Assembly (NCBI RefSeq): GCF_001653335.1
Contig: NZ_CP015079.1
Span: 3,286,001 to 3,350,000 of the forward strand
DNA from: Nocardioides dokdonensis FR1436
Lineage (GTDB): Bacteria > Actinomycetota > Actinomycetes > Propionibacteriales > Nocardioidaceae
DNA: 64,000 nt
Direction of reading: 5' to 3'
Below are positions 36,541 to 45,064 of this stretch, one piece after another; position 1 is the stretch's first letter, and each line of letters opens with the position of its first letter. The translations under genes and the position numbers were made by a program. Under the pieces are notes generated by a model, which saw only the letters and a program-made list of their open reading frames with translations, was not told the DNA's origin and made no database searches.

Positions 36541-37638
36541 TCACCCATCGCTGAGTTCGCCCGCCGCTTTGCGCATCTGAGAGATGGCATGGTCTTCGTC
36601 TCTGGGGAGCGTCGCGACGAGCTCATTCACCCGTCGCCAGCGGTCGAACGTCGCTGCGTCGCTACGGCCGGCCGCAGCCAGCGCCGACCACGTGTCCGCG
36701 CAGCGCAGGAGCGCGGTTCCGGCCTTCGCCATCTCAGCGGACCCCGTTAGCCGAGCCACGTCGGCACAGAAATGTGCCTGCAACCGGCGGAACAGGCCGC
36801 CGCCGGTCCCTGCCTTCTCCACAAAGGCGTGGAGTGAACGCAGCGCGACGTCTAGTTCCGGTTCGGGCATGAGCCCCGGCCACCGGTCGACATCCTCGGC
36901 GAATACCGCGACTCCACTGATCCCCGCAGCAGCAACGGCATCCGGCGGCAGCGCCGACGTATCCGGGATAATCGCGGTTACCGGCGCTTGCATGTTCTCG
37001 ACCGAGGCGACGAGGGCCGAAGCCGCGGTCGGGCGGAGACCGGGCAGGCTCTGGGGCCAGTTCACGAAGTACGTGGTGTGCCTCGTGGGCACGGGGAACG
37101 ACCGTGACGCGCGCGCCCGCGCAAGAGCCTCGTAGGAGACTTCCTGCACCTCGGCTCGGTCGTTGTCCACCACAAAAGCCTTCTCCGTCTCGTCGTCATA
37201 ACCGATCACGACGATGTCATGCCGACTCATCTGAAGGCGGACATTGAGGTAGGGCAGCTCAGCAATGTCCGCCCACATCAGCACGGGACGGCCTCGCTGG
37301 AGCTCCCTGCGGACCCAGCCCCAACCGGTCACGGGGTCGTCGGTGCCACGGACGTCGACCTCTGCACCGAGCCTCGAAAGAAGGTCGACCTCAAGGTCGC
37401 TGCTACGCCCGACGAAGTAGATGGGCGGGGTGAGAGCCGGCACGCGCAGATAGGTGAAACCCAGACCGCCGCCCATCCCGAAGACCAGACCTTCGCTCGG
37501 TACCTCCTCCCAGCCGAGACCGGCCCACTCCAGGAGGTCTCTCAGCGCTCCGGAACCGCAATGACCGGCCTCGCGGTGGGGATAGTCCAGCAGGATCCGC
37601 CGCGGCTCCGGCTGTCGGGGCAGGAACTCAGCTGACAT
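36541..37638 (-). CDS. BtrH N-terminal domain plus DUF4872 protein
   Basis: This 365-residue protein opens with LLDYPHREAGHCGSGALRDLL, the BtrH-like motif with the putative catalytic cysteine (about residue 25), followed by a His/Asp pair in SRHDIVVIGYDDE. In butirosin synthesis BtrH transfers an acyl side chain; other family members are cysteine peptidases or transferases with an accessory DUF4872 half. The C-terminal half (from about residue 210) fits DUF4872. The ATG at 37638 is preferred over the longer frame because the conserved part starts right after it. It stands alone, with no biosynthetic cluster nearby, so its role is open. Confidence 0.8.
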   Translation of the reverse strand: MSAEFLPRQPEPRRILLDYPHREAGHCGSGALRDLLEWAGLGWEEVPSEGLVFGMGGGLGFTYLRVPALTPPIYFVGRSSDLEVDLLSRLGAEVDVRGTDDPVTGWGWVRRELQRGRPVLMWADIAELPYLNVRLQMSRHDIVVIGYDDETEKAFVVDNDRAEVQEVSYEALARARASRSFPVPTRHTTYFVNWPQSLPGLRPTAASALVASVENMQAPVTAIIPDTSALPPDAVAAAGISGVAVFAEDVDRWPGLMPEPELDVALRSLHAFVEKAGTGGGLFRRLQAHFCADVARLTGSAEMAKAGTALLRCADTWSALAAAGRSDAATFDRWRRVNELVATLPRDEDHAISQMRKAAGELSDG

Positions 37639-37771
37639 GGCAACTCCTGGATGGGCTCGCAGGGCTCTGTGCGTACGCCGGTGGGTCGGGCGCGGCGGGT
37701 TCCGCGACTCTACATTTCGCTGAGGCACGCAGGGGCTCGCGGTCGACGGCGGTCGTGAGGGCTGGTGCAGG

Positions 37772-38383
37772 TCACGATTCGAGGGACAGGAACCGGACGG
37801 CGACGTCGGAGATCTTGCGCGCCGTCGCGGTTCGGTCCCACTTGGGGAGCGCCAGATGACTGACCGTCAGGCGCACCATGGTGTCGGCCGCGTCGACGAC
37901 GTCGTCTGGGGGAAGACTCGGGTAACTCTTCGCCACCCATGCGGCTAGGGTGTCGGAGGCGAGGTCGAGAAGCCGCGCGGATGTCGTGAGCAGCGGGAGC
38001 ATCCCTGTGGACGGCTGACTGCCCGCATCCAGGTCTCGGTTGGAGATGAGCACTGCCTTGAGCAGGGGGCTGCGCTCGGCCTCGATCAAGGTGTAGTCGA
38101 CGGCTGCTGCGATGCCGCGTTTCGCATCGCCGATGTGTGCCTCCAGCGCCTTCTGGATGCCCTCCAGGAAGCGCGAGGCCTCGCGGAGCACGAGGGCTTC
38201 TCCAAGGCCGGCCTTGTCACCGAACTCCTTGTAGAGCGCCGCTCGCGACACCCCGGCACGATGCGCCACCTCTCCCATGCGCACCCGGTCCCAGCCGCGG
38301 TCGACGATCAGGTCGTGGGCAGCCTCGAGGACAGCGGCGCGCATGTGCTCCCTGAACCGTTCGCGCATGGAGGGTCCCCGCAT
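37772..38383 (-). CDS. TetR-family transcriptional regulator
   Basis: This is a 203-residue regulator: MRGPSMRERFREHMRAAVLE leads into the HTH GWDRVRMGEVAHRAGVSRAA and LYKEFGDKAGLGEALV. The C-terminal domain resembles TetR_C proteins of lipid- and alkane-related loci. The start could also be the ATG at 38368, which has GGGGA a few bases upstream. It lies downstream of the acyltransferase gene on the same strand (42 bases), at the end of a line that includes the CYP153 operon, so it may control that lipid locus. Confidence 0.87.
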   Translation of the reverse strand: MRGPSMRERFREHMRAAVLEAAHDLIVDRGWDRVRMGEVAHRAGVSRAALYKEFGDKAGLGEALVLREASRFLEGIQKALEAHIGDAKRGIAAAVDYTLIEAERSPLLKAVLISNRDLDAGSQPSTGMLPLLTTSARLLDLASDTLAAWVAKSYPSLPPDDVVDAADTMVRLTVSHLALPKWDRTATARKISDVAVRFLSLES

Positions 38384-38424
38384 GTCAGAGAGGTTAGCGA
38401 TTCGTGTCTCGCGACCGACTCGCG

Positions 38425-39213
38425 TCACTGACCTGGACACGCCCGCACGCTCCTAGCGTGCTCGTGGGCCAGTTGGTCGACCATGACGGCGAGGGTGTCC
38501 TGAAGCCTCTGCACCCCTACAGCGACTGCCGTCGCCCTCGGCAACTCTCGGAGGTCCTCGAGTTGCACCGGGTCCCCGACCAGCAGGGTGACCCGACGAC
38601 GGCGGCGGCCCAGCACCACCCTCCCTTCGTAGGCTGGCACGATCGCCTGCACGCCCCATTGAGCAACGGGAATCAATGGAGCCGACGTCTCGAGTGCGAT
38701 GCGGACAGCACCCGACCTGAGCGACATCAGACGTCCATCCGGTCGCTTTGTGATCGATCCTTCCGGATACACCACGACAAGAGCGCCACGCTCCACGGCT
38801 TCGACCGCGGCACGGATCCCTGACCGGCCGTCGGACCGATCGACCTCGACGTGGCCGGCCGACCGGAACCACCAGCCGACTGCTCTACTTTGAAACAGGC
38901 TCGCCTTGGCCATGAACCGGGGGGTCCGGCCCTGGGCGAGGATCATCTCCCCCAGGAACAGCGGGTCGGCCTGGGAGACATGGTTGGCCGCCAGCACCAC
39001 GCCTCCCGACCCGGGCAGGCGCTCCGTACCGCGCCAGTCCGCTCTCCTGCCCAGCAGCAGCAGCGGTTTGCAGACGAGCAACGCCAGCCACCACGCAGGC
39101 CCGCGGGCGTCTCTGGGGACGCCTCTCGCGCCCGCGGACCGACCCGAGTCACGCAAGTCCGGAACGATACGCAGGACTCCCATCGCCGTCCAGACCGTCG
39201 ACCTCCAAGCCAT
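38425..39213 (-). CDS. 1-acylglycerol-3-phosphate acyltransferase family protein (PlsC-like)
   Basis: A 262-residue PlsC-type acyltransferase with the catalytic HX4D box in AANHVSQADPLFLGEM at about residues 74-89 and the substrate box VVYPEGSITKRPDG. A short hydrophobic segment near residue 42 (WWLALLVCKPLLLLG) would hold it at the membrane. Members transfer acyl groups from acyl-CoA or acyl-ACP to lysophosphatidate or related acceptors. It lies 62 bases after the ferredoxin reductase gene of the CYP153 operon on the same strand. It may use oxidised or alkane-derived fatty acids for lipid or storage-wax synthesis; that link is inference. Confidence 0.88.
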   Translation of the reverse strand: MAWRSTVWTAMGVLRIVPDLRDSGRSAGARGVPRDARGPAWWLALLVCKPLLLLGRRADWRGTERLPGSGGVVLAANHVSQADPLFLGEMILAQGRTPRFMAKASLFQSRAVGWWFRSAGHVEVDRSDGRSGIRAAVEAVERGALVVVYPEGSITKRPDGRLMSLRSGAVRIALETSAPLIPVAQWGVQAIVPAYEGRVVLGRRRRRVTLLVGDPVQLEDLRELPRATAVAVGVQRLQDTLAVMVDQLAHEHARSVRACPGQ

Positions 39214-39275
39214 CCTTGCTCACCTCGGCGGGCAATGGCTCGATGGTGACCACGACCAGCGGTCACTGCGGCTTC

Positions 39276-40478
39276 TCACACCGCCACCTCCGCTGTCAGG
39301 GCGGCCATGTCGGCCGCAGTCCCCTGGGTGAGCATGCGTTTGGTGGTCATGAAGTCCCGGGGACGGTTGACACAGTCAGCAGCTATCGGCTCGCCCTTCC
39401 GGAGGTAGTAGCAGGTGAAGTCGCGGTCACGGGTCGGGTCACCGCTCATGACGATGTCGTCATAGGCGGTGTTGAGTCCCGCGATCTGGAGCTTGAGGTC
39501 ATACTGGTCCGACCAGAACCACGGGAGCGCCGCCACCTCCTTGTCATTTCCACAGATAGTCGCCGCTGCCACCTTGGCCTGCTCCACTGCACTCGGGACC
39601 GACTCCAGCCTGATTCGTCGGCCGTAGCGGGGGATGTCCTGCGACGTACAGTCCCCGGCCGCCACGATGTCAGGGTCACTGGTGCGGGCGTGGGCGTCGA
39701 TGAGGATCCCGTCGTCCACGACCAGGCCGGCTGCCTCGGCGAGTTCGGTGGTCGGCTCGATCCCGATCCCGACGATCACAAAGTCCGCTTGGACCGACTC
39801 GCCACTGGCCAGCACCACCTCTCGCACGCGGGTGTCGCCGACCAGGGCCTCTACCGAGGCGTTCGTCCTCACGTCGACGCCCTCTTCTTGGTGGATCCGT
39901 GTGAAGAAGGCCGACACCTCAGGGGCAGTGACCCGCTCGAGGACCCGGTCTGCGGCCTCGAGGACCGTGACGTGGAGGCCCAACGAGCGCAGCGAGGCGG
40001 CGGTCTCCAGCCCGATGTACCCACCACCCACGATGACGGCGTTGCGCCCGGGGATCGCGTCCTCGCGGATCCGCTCCACCCCCGACGATTGACGCAGGTA
40101 GTGCACCCCGTCGAGGTCGGCACCCTCGGCGCGGAGACGTCGGGGGTGCGCTCCCGTGCACAGAGCAAGAGCGTCATAGGACAAGCGGTCCCCGGTGCCG
40201 AGCACGAGCTCGCCCGCCGGCCGGTCGATCTCCTGCACGCTGGCAGTCACGCGCTCGACGTCCTGCTTGACGTAGAAGTCCTCCGACCGGATGGCCAGCT
40301 CCTTCAGCGAGCACTTCCCGGCCAGATATGCCTTCGACAACGGAGGCCTTTGGTACGGCAGCGCCGACTCGTCACCGACCAGCACGATCTCACCCGACCA
40401 ACCCTCTCGGCGGAGGCTGGTGACCAGCTGCACCCCGGCATGGCTGGCGCCGACCACCACCGCGCGCCCTGAGCTCAT
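39276..40478 (-). CDS. FAD-dependent ferredoxin reductase of the CYP153 system
   Basis: A 400-residue flavoprotein that passes electrons from NAD(P)H to ferredoxin. It has an N-terminal FAD-binding AVVVGASHAGVQLV, a central NAD-binding VIVGGGYIGLETAASL and a C-terminal FAD motif AAGDCTSQDIP. The gene overlaps the CYP153 stop by four bases, and the ferredoxin gene lies upstream in the same operon. The order ferredoxin, P450, reductase is the known three-component arrangement for CYP153 alkane hydroxylases. It resembles putidaredoxin-reductase-type and rubredoxin-reductase proteins. Confidence 0.92.
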   Translation of the reverse strand: MSSGRAVVVGASHAGVQLVTSLRREGWSGEIVLVGDESALPYQRPPLSKAYLAGKCSLKELAIRSEDFYVKQDVERVTASVQEIDRPAGELVLGTGDRLSYDALALCTGAHPRRLRAEGADLDGVHYLRQSSGVERIREDAIPGRNAVIVGGGYIGLETAASLRSLGLHVTVLEAADRVLERVTAPEVSAFFTRIHQEEGVDVRTNASVEALVGDTRVREVVLASGESVQADFVIVGIGIEPTTELAEAAGLVVDDGILIDAHARTSDPDIVAAGDCTSQDIPRYGRRIRLESVPSAVEQAKVAAATICGNDKEVAALPWFWSDQYDLKLQIAGLNTAYDDIVMSGDPTRDRDFTCYYLRKGEPIAADCVNRPRDFMTTKRMLTQGTAADMAALTAEVAV

Positions 40479-41881
40479 CCGCTGCCCTTGGGGGTGAGCT
40501 CGACCATCAGCTTGCTGATGCCGCGAACAAAGTTGGACTGCACGTACTGCGGCTCACCGACCACATCGATCCTCTCGAAGCGCGGGAGCAGCTCCTCCCA
40601 GAGGATCCGCAGCTGCAGCTCGGCCAACCGGTTGCCCATGCACCGATGCACGCCGAAGCCGAAAGCGATGTGGTTGCGGGCGTTGCGACGGTCGATGATC
40701 AGCTCGTCCGGCCGCTCGAACACCGTCTCGTCGCGGTTGCCGGACGCGTACCACATCACCACCTTGTCGCCCTTGCGGATGAACTGACCGTTCAGCATGG
40801 TGTCGGTCTTCGCGATCCGCCGCATGTACGCGAGCGGCGTCTGCCAGCGGATGATCTCCGAGACCATGTTCGGGATCAGGTCCGGATTGGCCTTGAGCTT
40901 CTCGAACTGGTCGGGGAACTGGTTGAGTGCAAGAACTCCGCCGCTCATCGAGTTGCGTGTGGTGTCGTTGCCGCCCACGATCAGCAGAACAAAGTTGCCG
41001 ATGAACTCCATCGGACGCTTGATCAGGTCCTTGGTGCTCTCATCGCTCTGCAGCATCGTGACCAGGTCGAACCCGGGCTCTTCGCCGGCCGCGAGCCGGG
41101 CGGCCTTGTCGTGCCAGAGTTCAGTGAGTCCTCGCGCCATCTCGAGCATGCCCCGGAACAGCTCGTCGTTGTCGGTAGTGGCCGGGCCGCCGTTGGTCTG
41201 CTCCATCGAGGTTGCCAGGTCCGACCACTCGACGAGCTTGTGCCGCTCCTCGAAGGGGAAGTCCAACAGCGTGGCCAGCATGCGGGCGGTCAGTTCGATC
41301 GACACCGTGCTCACCCAGTCGAACGGTTCGTTGACGGGCAGGTTGTCCAGGACGTCCCTGACGCGCTCGCGAATGAGGTCCTCCATCTCGTGGAGGTTCT
41401 TCGGTGCGACGACACCTTGTACGGCGCGCCGCTGTATGTCGTGCTTGGGCGGGTCCATGGCGATGAACATCGCGACGTCCATGAACCGCGGGGGTGTTCC
41501 GATGACGATGAGAGGCTCGGCGGAGAAGACCTCGTGGTTCTTGTCCACCGCCATGATGTCGGCGTGACGCGTCACCGACCAGAACGGGCCGAAGGGACTG
41601 TGGGGCTGGTAGTGGACCGGAGCCTCGTTGCGCAGACGTTCGAAGTAGGACGCCCACCGCCCCTGTCGGTAGAGGAACGGGTTGCTGAGGTCGATCTCGG
41701 CGAGGGGGACCTCTTCGACCGGCGGGATCCGGGCCTCGACGAACATCGGCCCGTTCGCGCCGGTGACCCAACGCCGGCCCTTGTCGTAGAGGCGCGCGCC
41801 CTGGATCTGTCGCTCCAGGGGGATGGCGGACTCCACCTTCGTTTTCACTGTTTCTGGGATCTTCACTTCTGGGAACTTCAT
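40475..41881 (-). CDS. CYP153-family cytochrome P450, probable alkane omega-hydroxylase
   Basis: This 468-residue P450 carries the hallmark I-helix string LIVGGNDTTRNSMSGG and the heme loop FGFGVHRCMGNRLAELQ. Both are characteristic of CYP153, which hydroxylates medium-chain alkanes and fatty acids at the terminal carbon. The ATG at 41881 (MKFPEVKIPETVKTKVESAI) is supported by the family N-terminus; the frame extends upstream without support. It lies 17 bases after the ferredoxin gene and overlaps the reductase gene, forming the standard three-component system. A divergent AraC-type gene probably activates it when alkane is present. CYP153 assignment is from sequence motifs, not from a tree. 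Confidence 0.9.
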   Translation of the reverse strand: MKFPEVKIPETVKTKVESAIPLERQIQGARLYDKGRRWVTGANGPMFVEARIPPVEEVPLAEIDLSNPFLYRQGRWASYFERLRNEAPVHYQPHSPFGPFWSVTRHADIMAVDKNHEVFSAEPLIVIGTPPRFMDVAMFIAMDPPKHDIQRRAVQGVVAPKNLHEMEDLIRERVRDVLDNLPVNEPFDWVSTVSIELTARMLATLLDFPFEERHKLVEWSDLATSMEQTNGGPATTDNDELFRGMLEMARGLTELWHDKAARLAAGEEPGFDLVTMLQSDESTKDLIKRPMEFIGNFVLLIVGGNDTTRNSMSGGVLALNQFPDQFEKLKANPDLIPNMVSEIIRWQTPLAYMRRIAKTDTMLNGQFIRKGDKVVMWYASGNRDETVFERPDELIIDRRNARNHIAFGFGVHRCMGNRLAELQLRILWEELLPRFERIDVVGEPQYVQSNFVRGISKLMVELTPKGSG

Positions 41882-41898
41882 CGGGCTTGACCCTCCTG

Positions 41899-42219
41899 CT
41901 ACATCTGGAACTCGGGCAACTGCACCGTCAAGCCGTCCCACGATTTGCAGACCTTGACTTGGCACGACAGGCGAGACGTCGGCTGTCGCTCGGGGTTCAT
42001 CGACAGCATCTCCTCCTCCTCGGGACCGGACCGGCCGACCTTGTCGGCCCAGGCGCGATCAACGATCACGTGGCAGGTGCCGCATGCGGCCTCGCCGCCG
42101 CAGTCGGCATCGATGCCCGGGATGGCGTTGTTCGTCGCCACCTGCATCAGCGAGCTGCCCTCCTCGAGCGGGGCCTCGTGCTGCTCCCCATCGTGCGACA
42201 TGAAGGTGACCACTGCCAT
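41899..42219 (-). CDS. [2Fe-2S] ferredoxin of the CYP153 system
   Basis: A 106-residue adrenodoxin/putidaredoxin-type ferredoxin. The cluster cysteines are visible in DADCGGEAACGTCHVIV and RLSCQV, in the CX5CX2C...C pattern. I place the start at the ATG at 42219 because GTAGGAGAA lies about 8 nt upstream; an earlier TTG in the same frame is too close to that site. It is the first gene of the operon and delivers electrons from the reductase to CYP153. Confidence 0.93.
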   Translation of the reverse strand: MAVVTFMSHDGEQHEAPLEEGSSLMQVATNNAIPGIDADCGGEAACGTCHVIVDRAWADKVGRSGPEEEEMLSMNPERQPTSRLSCQVKVCKSWDGLTVQLPEFQM

Positions 42220-42344
42220 CGACAATTCTCCTACCTTTGCCTACCGGATAGACGTTTCGATGATGATTGTTGTCGACTGTCCCCGGCAAAGCCATGTCGT
42301 ATCGTGTCAGTATGTTGTGAATTCGGATCACGTGAGGATTGCCT
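42220..42344. promoter_or_regulatory. Divergent promoter region of the CYP153 operon and AraC gene
   Basis: The 125-base gap must hold both promoters and the AraC-type sites. TGTCGACTGTC (about 42271) and a similar TGTCGTATCGTGTC (about 42295) may be direct half-sites, and GTAGGAGAA on the minus strand is the ferredoxin ribosome binding site. GAGGA precedes the AraC start. The half-site reading is tentative. Confidence 0.4.
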
Positions 42345-43355
42345 GTGAGGACAGACGAGCCAGGCGTCCCGTCGCTGGCCTTCGTGCAACTGCTGAGCAG
42401 TCCGGCGATCGACGCGGACGCCGTCGAGCGTTTTCGCGTCATCATGGCGCGCGAGGGAACCGGTGAGCTGGCTCTCATCCGGACCCAGGGCGAGGCACCG
42501 CTGCGATGGTTCCGCGAGGTCTATCCCGACCTCGACATCGAGCAGGCCACCCGGCTCGGGATCGCCTGCGCAGAACACGCGCAGCTCACATCCTTCGGAC
42601 CGTTGAGTGTCCCGTTGGTCAGCGCGTGCACCGTCGAAGAAGTCGTGGAGCTGCTGACCTATCTGCCCTTGATCACCAACGCGGTCACCACGCAGTTCCA
42701 ACCGCAGCAGGACGACCTGACGATCCGGCTGTCGGGGAACGCAGGCGACCCCGATCTCGACTGTCTGGTCGTCACCTACTGCGGACTGGCACTCCTACGG
42801 CTGATCGACCTGGTGGTCGTCGAGGCCTCGGAGGCAACCATGCACAGCCACTGGCCGGAGCCGAGCGTGCTACCCCGAGAGGCCGCGAGCCGGTCCCGGC
42901 TCGAGTTCGACGCCCCCTTCTCCTACCTGCACATGCCCGCGAGGACGCTTCAGGCTGCCTGCCGCTTCCCCGACCCGATCTCCTACGAACTCGCCGTCAC
43001 CGAGCTCCAGCAGGCGCTCGCGTGCCGAGCCGACACCCCGGAGTTCACCCGCAGAGTCTGGGCGTTGCTCGACGACGGGTCCGGGGCAAGGACGATCCAG
43101 TCCGTCGCGGACGAGTTCTCGATGTCCTCGAGCACCCTGAAACGGCGCCTCGCCGCTGAGGGGACCAGTTTCCGCGAGCTGCTGCAGCAGTCGATGGTCG
43201 ACCGCGCCAGGAAGCGGCTTCTCGACCCCTCCACGTCGGTCGGCGAGGTCGCCAACGAGCTGGGCTACAGCGATCTCACCAACTTCTCGCACGCCTTCAA
43301 GAAATGGACCGGCAGCTCACCGAGCCACTTCCGACGTGAGCACGAGGTCCGTTGA
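42345..43355 (+). CDS. AraC-family regulator divergent from the CYP153 operon
   Basis: A 336-residue regulator. The N-terminal two thirds fits the arabinose-binding/AraC_N-like domain of OruR- and AlkS-neighbour type regulators. The C-terminal HTH_18 region has TIQSVADEFSMSSSTLKRRL and VGEVANELGYSDLTNFSHAF, followed by the FKKWTGSSPSHFRR signature. The GTG at 42345 (VRTDEPG) has GAGGA six bases upstream and is preferred over the TTG at 42339. AraC regulators of this sort activate CYP153 operons in alkane degraders, and the divergent arrangement supports that role here. Confidence 0.9.
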   Translation: MRTDEPGVPSLAFVQLLSSPAIDADAVERFRVIMAREGTGELALIRTQGEAPLRWFREVYPDLDIEQATRLGIACAEHAQLTSFGPLSVPLVSACTVEEVVELLTYLPLITNAVTTQFQPQQDDLTIRLSGNAGDPDLDCLVVTYCGLALLRLIDLVVVEASEATMHSHWPEPSVLPREAASRSRLEFDAPFSYLHMPARTLQAACRFPDPISYELAVTELQQALACRADTPEFTRRVWALLDDGSGARTIQSVADEFSMSSSTLKRRLAAEGTSFRELLQQSMVDRARKRLLDPSTSVGEVANELGYSDLTNFSHAFKKWTGSSPSHFRREHEVR

Positions 43356-43366
43356 GGCGAGAGTGC

Positions 43367-44138
43367 TCAGTCCGAGCTTCCTGACGGGTCCACGGGTGCA
43401 TGCTCGCCGGCCTCCCCGGCGTTCCCAGGACCAATGAAGGCGTCGTCGGCAAGCCCGACGCCGGGGGCCATGCGGCCGTAGGTCTGCTCGAGGGCCGTCT
43501 GGATCCGGTCCAGCGGGAGGTCGTCGAAGCTGCCGTGGTCCCGCACGTACTCCATGTGCCGGGTGCCGTCGGAGGGTGAAGGCGTGCATGAGCGCGTCGC
43601 TCTGTCCGTCGAAGTCCACCGGGGGCACGTCGAAGCGCTCGCACAGCTCGACATTGAAGGCCGGCGTCGCCTTCATCCATCGCCCGTCGAGGTGGACGCT
43701 GCAGTACCCGTGGTACACGAACAGGTCCGTGCCACCCATGACGGCCCGTAAGGTGTCGGTCTGCAGGTGGTTGCGGACGTCAGCGAAGCCCAGCCGGGCG
43801 GGGATGCCCACGGCCCGCAGCACCGCGGTCAGAAGCACCGCCTTGGGAACGCAGTAGGCGCGGCCCGCCTCGAGCACGTAGCTCGCCCGGTAGTGCGCAG
43901 GATCTCGGGACACCGAGTAGGGGTCGTACCAGACCCTGTCCCGGACCGCTGCGAAGAGGAGGCTCGCTCGCTCACGAGGGCTCGACGCGCCGGCGATCAC
44001 CTGCTCGGTGAAGTCGCGCACCGAAGCGCTGTCGTGATCAAGGAAGAAGGTCGCTCGAGGTGCGGTCCCGCGGTCGGCGTCATCGCCGCCGCCAGTGGGC
44101 ATTGCTACTACGAGCAGGGCAGTCCCTTCTTGAGCCAT
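43367..44138 (-). pseudogene. Transglutaminase-like protein with a C-terminal frameshift
   Basis: The frame from 44138 encodes a transglutaminase-like domain: FLDHDSASVRDFTEQVIAGA, YDPYSVSRDP, GRAYCVPKAVLLTAVLRAVG (catalytic Cys), VYHGYCSVHLDGRWMKATPAFN (His and Asp). At DALMHAFTL it enters an Arg/Pro-rich tail. The expected continuation (SDGTRHMEYVRDHGSFDD, LPLDRIQTALEQTYG) is in the next frame and ends at 43367. The shift lies near 43570-43577. All catalytic residues come before it, so the protein might still be active, or the shift may be a sequencing error. Its 3' end runs toward the AraC gene end. Confidence 0.65.
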
Positions 44139-44352
44139 GCCTCGTCACGGTGATCGGCGGGCTGCAGACCGATAGTGAGCCACACCAGAACAGCCGGTGG
44201 GCAGCCGCGTGGAGAGCTCCCCGCCGATCACCTGGACCGAGTCTGGCCAGACACCGGCCCTACGGGAATCGTCTAGTAGCCGCGAAGGTCGCACTCACCC
44301 GGACTTCGCCCGTCGCGGTCGCGAGGTGGGTGGGTCGTGGCAGTCTGAAGCT

Positions 44353-44451
44353 GTGACCGAGCAGGATCCGTGGGTAGAGGCTGAGACTTACACCTGGGAG
44401 CAGGACATGCGACGGGAGTTGGCCGACTCCGCGAGCGGCGAAGATGCCTGA
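44353..44451 (+). CDS. Very small protein of unknown function
   Basis: A possible 32-residue acidic product from the GTG at 44353 (VTEQDPWVEAETYTWEQDMR, then RELADSASGEDA). The Trp/Glu-rich composition looks protein-like, and the stop overlaps the ATG of the next small gene by eight bases. Small acidic proteins of this kind are common on actinobacterial mobile elements. No homologue is recognised. Confidence 0.35.
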   Translation: MTEQDPWVEAETYTWEQDMRRELADSASGEDA

Positions 44452-44638
44452 GCCGCCGTGGCCAAGCCCGGACAACCCGATGCTGGCCGCGTTGCTGCAC
44501 GACGCTGGCAAGAACGTCGACGCTCTCGGCGTAGACGCCGCGTTCATCCAGTTAGCGACGCACTGTTGGTTCGAGGGCGGGATTGAGGCCTACGACCGTG
44601 GCCAGCGCGATGCTCGCGGAGCGCCCGCCGAAGGCTGA
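44444..44638 (+). CDS. Small protein of unknown function
   Basis: A 64-residue product (PPWPSPDNPMLAALLHDAGK, then VDALGVDAAFIQLATHCWFEG). It starts inside the end of the tiny acidic gene and stops four bases before the right copy of the 26-bp repeat. The sequence looks like a real helical protein rather than a random frame, but I recognise no family. Confidence 0.45.
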   Translation: MPEPPWPSPDNPMLAALLHDAGKNVDALGVDAAFIQLATHCWFEGGIEAYDRGQRDARGAPAEG

Positions 44639-44641
44639 CAG

Positions 44642-44667
44642 GGGATTCGACCCGGTACCACTTACGG
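44642..44667 (+). repeat. Right copy of the 26-bp direct repeat, possible attachment site
   Basis: It matches the copy at 25476-25501 at 24 of 26 bases, including the first 20 without a gap. It lies just after a small gene stop. The rest of the gap to 45064 contains a tRNA-like fragment (44804-44838) and no gene. Confidence 0.55.
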
Positions 44668-44803
44668 TCCACATTGGGCCCGCGCTACTCGGTGCCAGGC
44701 GGGTATCCTGAGATCGGACGCGAGGGCGCATCCCTCACCACACCGTGCGAATCGGTAGCTTCCGATCCAGGACCGAAGTAGTCGCGACGCCCTCGACGGC
44801 GTC

Positions 44804-44838
44804 CAGAGGCCACAGGTTCAAATCCTGGCCCCGCGCCA
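44804..44838 (+). other. tRNA 3'-end-like fragment
   Basis: CACAGGTTCAAATCCTG followed by GCCCCGCGCCA has a T-arm with the invariant TTCAAAT loop and then an acceptor-like end. Nothing upstream pairs with the acceptor or forms D and anticodon arms, although a GACGCC...GGCGTC hairpin lies just before it. This looks like a tRNA 3' remnant left by integration. Which tRNA it came from is unclear; an initiator Met-type end is the nearest match I can recall. The flanking gap 44668-45064 holds no convincing gene. Confidence 0.4.
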
Positions 44839-45064
44839 CGCGTGGAAGCTGGTCAGAGGGCCGATGACGCGAGCGGGTGCGTCAGGAACCGCCCGCGAAC
44901 GTCGGGATGAGATGTGTGCTGACGTCACAAGCGGTCTTCCTTTGGGCGAGTGTCGATGGCACGTCATCGCTCCTCGGGTCCGGCGGCGCCGCCTGCCCTC
45001 ACAGCGGCAGGATCAAGGTGCCTGGCTGGCGGCCGGGTGTGGCTGTGCCTAGACTCAGGAGGCG

